Assembly: GCA_002419365.1 (NCBI GenBank)
Contig: DIGA01000049.1
Span: 1-25,347 of the forward strand
DNA from: Mageeibacillus sp. UBA5734
GTDB lineage: Bacteria; Bacillota; Clostridia; Saccharofermentanales; UBA5734
Reading direction: 5' to 3'
DNA: 25,347 bases
Shown here: positions 22,822 through 25,347 of the stretch, piece after piece
Layout: each line of letters starts with the position of its first letter
Position numbering within the stretch: the stretch's first letter is position 1
Notes under the pieces: generated by a model
The model's input: only the letters and a program-made list of their open reading frames with translations
Told to the model about the DNA's origin: nothing
The model's database searches: none
Made by a program: the position numbers and the translations under genes

Positions 22822-25347
22822 ATGTACAAGATCCATCTTGCCTTGGGTTTTCATGTCAATTTGTATCATTCCTACCGGGGTGACAACGTCGACGCTTCCG
22901 GCATTGGCCCGGATATCCAGATGATCCGCAAGATCCTTAGCGATCTGGATGATCTGAACCGGGCCGGTATTCCCGTCCGGGGCACCTGGGATTTTGACAA
23001 TCATTTCAGTCTGGAAACCAGAATCCCCCAGCATGCGCCCGACATTCTGGCCAATTTGCAGCGCCGCGTCACCGACCAGGGAGACGAAGTGATCCTGGTG
23101 TCCTACAACAATGGCCTGGTCAGCTGCATGTCCGACAGCGAATTGCGTCTGACAATGAAATGGGCAGCCACCAATCCTCATGGTTCAGGTGTCAGAGACT
23201 TGTTTACGGCTTATGCACCGGTGGTGCGGCCGCAGGAGATGATGTTTACCGCCTCCAATATCAAGGTCTACAAAGACTGCGGCATCAAGGCAGTCTGCCT
23301 CTACTACTCCAGCGCACCTGTGGACAGCTTTCGCACCCTGATCCCGCTCCTGCCCGAGGAAGAGGCTTTCAATCCGATGACCATCCGCTCTGGAGGGGAT
23401 GCCATCACCGTGATCCCTGCCATTACTTGGGCGGATCTGCTGGACCATGGGGGCATCAAGCGCCTGGCTCGGCGCCTGCAGGCCAAGCAGTTGAGTGGCG
23501 AGATTGCCTCCGATGTCCTGATTTTCATCAATATGGATGCGGACTCCTTCGTCTGGAGTGGCGTGGATCTTCCTTTCCCCTTCAATAAAATGTCCTTGGC
23601 CAATGGGCTGGCCCAGTTGGTCCGGGATGCAGCTTCCTTGCCCTATGTCGTGTTTGACACACCTTGGAGTTATCTGAAGGGGCATCCGCCCCTTGCCAGC
23701 ATCGAGCTCGGTCACGATCTTGCCGATGGATCCTTTGACGGCTATGCCAGCTGGGCGGAAAAACCCGTCAACCAGCTGTTCTGGTCACGGATCGAACGCA
23801 TCCGCCAGGGCGAAGCGGCCTTGCAGGCCCTGGTCCGCTCCGAACCTGATTTTGAGCTTGCCACCAAGGCCCAGGCTCTCGCTGCAACCGTTGAGTACGA
23901 GAAATCTTTGCTGCTCTCGACAACCCATTTTGGTTTGGCGGCACCGATGCTCAATCTGCACAGGGAGCAAGCGGTGCTGCAGCAGTCCAGCCAGGTCCTC
24001 GATCTTCTGGATCAGCAACTGGGGAAAATCCTGGCCTTAGAGCTGGATCGTCGTTCGGAAAGGGTTGTCCTGGAAGATCCAGACGCTACTGGCTTGTTCC
24101 TGAAAGTCTCCGATGCAGCTGCTGGCTTCTGCCATCAGATCGTAAAGGTCAAACCCAAAGTCCTGACAGAGCCCCTCTCCTTGACCTGGCTGGATGACCA
24201 GGGCAAGCCGTGCCCTGGCTCTTTTTTGCCAGTTGAACATCATCCGGATGGTTCGGTTGCCAGGCTGGAAGCCTTTCTGTTTTCAGCGCTCAGCAGTCAA
24301 TCTTACCGGCTGGTCCAACAGGCTCCTCTGGCTTCGCCCCTGAACACTGGATATCCAGCAGACCGCCTGATGGTTGAACCAGGTAAAATCCACAACAGCA
24401 CCCTCATCCTGATGAGCGACGAAAAAGACCTGGCTGCACTTTGGTTCAACGGCCAGAAAATTGGGCTGCGCTCGGTGTTTTCACATTCGATCCGGTACAA
24501 GCAAGGACTTATGGCTCGGGACCTGGAATTTTCAGCAGGGCACAAACAAGTGCTCACAGGCTACGGTACCCATATGAGTGCAGGTTTCCGGTTCACTGGA
24601 GAAATCAATCTGCCCGAACAGGTCGTCCCTGGATCTTTCACATTTGATTACTATCTCGTGCAATCCATCCCCGCTCTTTTCCTCCATTTTGCGATCCAAT
24701 ACCCGAAAACTCAGGAATGCTTGGACAGCAGTGATGAAATTTCGCATCTCAACCGACCCCACGATGCCAGCTGGCTTGAAGTCAAGCCTCTGGAGATCCA
24801 TCTCGAATGGCCGTCCGAAAGCCAGGTCATCAAACGCAATTACCAGGACCACTGGAGCCAATACCCGATCCAGAGCTTTGCTGCCGCCGATCCAGCCAAT
24901 GGTAGCCTGGATTCCTTCAACCACCAGGTCAGTGCCGGGATTGTCGGTGTCAGTCACGCCAAGGGGGGATTTCTGATCGCGACGGACCGCAGCCAGCTTA
25001 GTTCCCTGGCCTTATGCCCGATGCGTCTGCGCCAGACCAGACAAGGTATCCTGCTGTCTCTCAATCCATTTGGCACGTATCACGGGCGACAGCGGCATCA
25101 CACCAGTCATGCCGGCCAGATCTCCCAGATCCTCCTGCCTCTGGCCAGTGCTCATTTGCGTTCCCAGGCACCCGCCTACAATGGCACTACCGTCACAGGC
25201 ACTGTTGCGCTGATCCCTTTTGAGGGGGCGTGGCCCAGCCAGGCGATCCGCGATCTGGCCACGCAATTCGCCGATGGCCTGGGGTTGTTCAGTGTGCCAG
25301 GATACCCCATCCAGTCTGTCAGGGAAGATTCCGTACATTTGAACGAG
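22822..25347 (+). CDS. GH38/GH57-like glycosidase-type protein, 3' end beyond window
   Basis: The frame is open for 842 codons with no stop before the right edge, so the gene is partial. ATG 22822 is the first in-frame ATG after a TGA at 22795; the ribosome binding site is weak (AGCAGG about five bases away). The N-terminus HLALGFHVNLYHSYRGD (5-21), GTWDFDN (54-60), PQEMMFTASNIKVYKDCGIK (137-156) and FINMDADSF (235-243) fit the seven-stranded barrel shared by GH57/GH38 families. A helical stretch follows (about 310-415, including THFGLAAPMLN), then beta-rich domains as in alpha-mannosidases. No signal peptide is seen, so a cytoplasmic glycan-degrading or remodelling enzyme is likely. Substrate and exact family are unresolved. 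Confidence 0.65.
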   Translation, partial: MYKIHLALGFHVNLYHSYRGDNVDASGIGPDIQMIRKILSDLDDLNRAGIPVRGTWDFDNHFSLETRIPQHAPDILANLQRRVTDQGDEVILVSYNNGLVSCMSDSELRLTMKWAATNPHGSGVRDLFTAYAPVVRPQEMMFTASNIKVYKDCGIKAVCLYYSSAPVDSFRTLIPLLPEEEAFNPMTIRSGGDAITVIPAITWADLLDHGGIKRLARRLQAKQLSGEIASDVLIFINMDADSFVWSGVDLPFPFNKMSLANGLAQLVRDAASLPYVVFDTPWSYLKGHPPLASIELGHDLADGSFDGYASWAEKPVNQLFWSRIERIRQGEAALQALVRSEPDFELATKAQALAATVEYEKSLLLSTTHFGLAAPMLNLHREQAVLQQSSQVLDLLDQQLGKILALELDRRSERVVLEDPDATGLFLKVSDAAAGFCHQIVKVKPKVLTEPLSLTWLDDQGKPCPGSFLPVEHHPDGSVARLEAFLFSALSSQSYRLVQQAPLASPLNTGYPADRLMVEPGKIHNSTLILMSDEKDLAALWFNGQKIGLRSVFSHSIRYKQGLMARDLEFSAGHKQVLTGYGTHMSAGFRFTGEINLPEQVVPGSFTFDYYLVQSIPALFLHFAIQYPKTQECLDSSDEISHLNRPHDASWLEVKPLEIHLEWPSESQVIKRNYQDHWSQYPIQSFAAADPANGSLDSFNHQVSAGIVGVSHAKGGFLIATDRSQLSSLALCPMRLRQTRQGILLSLNPFGTYHGRQRHHTSHAGQISQILLPLASAHLRSQAPAYNGTTVTGTVALIPFEGAWPSQAIRDLATQFADGLGLFSVPGYPIQSVREDSVHLNE

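Overview
The window looks like chromosomal DNA from an anaerobic, fermentative member of the Bacillota, probably class Clostridia. The signs are a multimeric [FeFe] hydrogenase with NuoE- and NuoF-like subunits, strong AGGAGG-type ribosome binding sites, some TTG/GTG starts, a PIN-PhoH ATPase, an ABC-F protein, dodecin and MgtC. This placement rests on gene content only; no marker gene for finer taxonomy is present.

Left edge (1-1062): the 3' part of a tyrosine recombinase gene is followed by the 3' half of a tRNA-Arg(CCT) gene and that tRNA's own terminator. This is what one end (attR) of an element integrated in a tRNA gene looks like, so the element body should lie to the left, outside the window. 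A short decayed reading frame follows on the minus strand.

Hydrogenase operon (1063-6525, plus strand): hydC (NuoE-like), hydB (NuoF-like) and hydA ([FeFe] hydrogenase). HydB is extended at its C-terminus by a complete GltD/NfnB-like FAD- and NAD(P)-binding module in one 1033-residue chain. This suggests a link between H2, ferredoxin, NADH and NADPH. A perfect 13-bp hairpin terminator closes the operon against the convergent dodecin gene.

Housekeeping block (6820-11996, minus strand): dodecin, carB (carbamoyl-phosphate synthase large chain, with no carA beside it) and an ABC-F ATPase. Next come a two-domain PhnB-like VOC protein (plus) and a membrane-anchored or secreted ComEC-like metallo-beta-lactamase-fold protein (minus).

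Accessory block (14186-18005): an AbrB/MazE-like antitoxin, a Doc/Fic toxin and a GNAT acetyltransferase form a tight plus-strand operon with a direct-repeat operator candidate. It converges on mgtC. Upstream of mgtC lies an FAD-binding oxidoreductase gene, broken by about 0.5 kb of non-coding DNA made of 52-bp GC-rich palindromic repeats around a 13-bp stem hairpin.

Envelope/glycan block (18099-25347): four closely spaced minus-strand genes encode a zinc-dependent phospholipase C-like protein, a family 4 glycosyltransferase, a PIN-PhoH ATPase and a membrane GT2 glycosyltransferase. Divergent from them is a long gene that runs off the right edge with no stop codon; it encodes a GH38/GH57-like glycosidase-type protein.

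The strongest leads for something unusual are the HydB-GltD fusion, the repeat cluster inside the broken oxidoreductase, and the tRNA-Arg attachment site.
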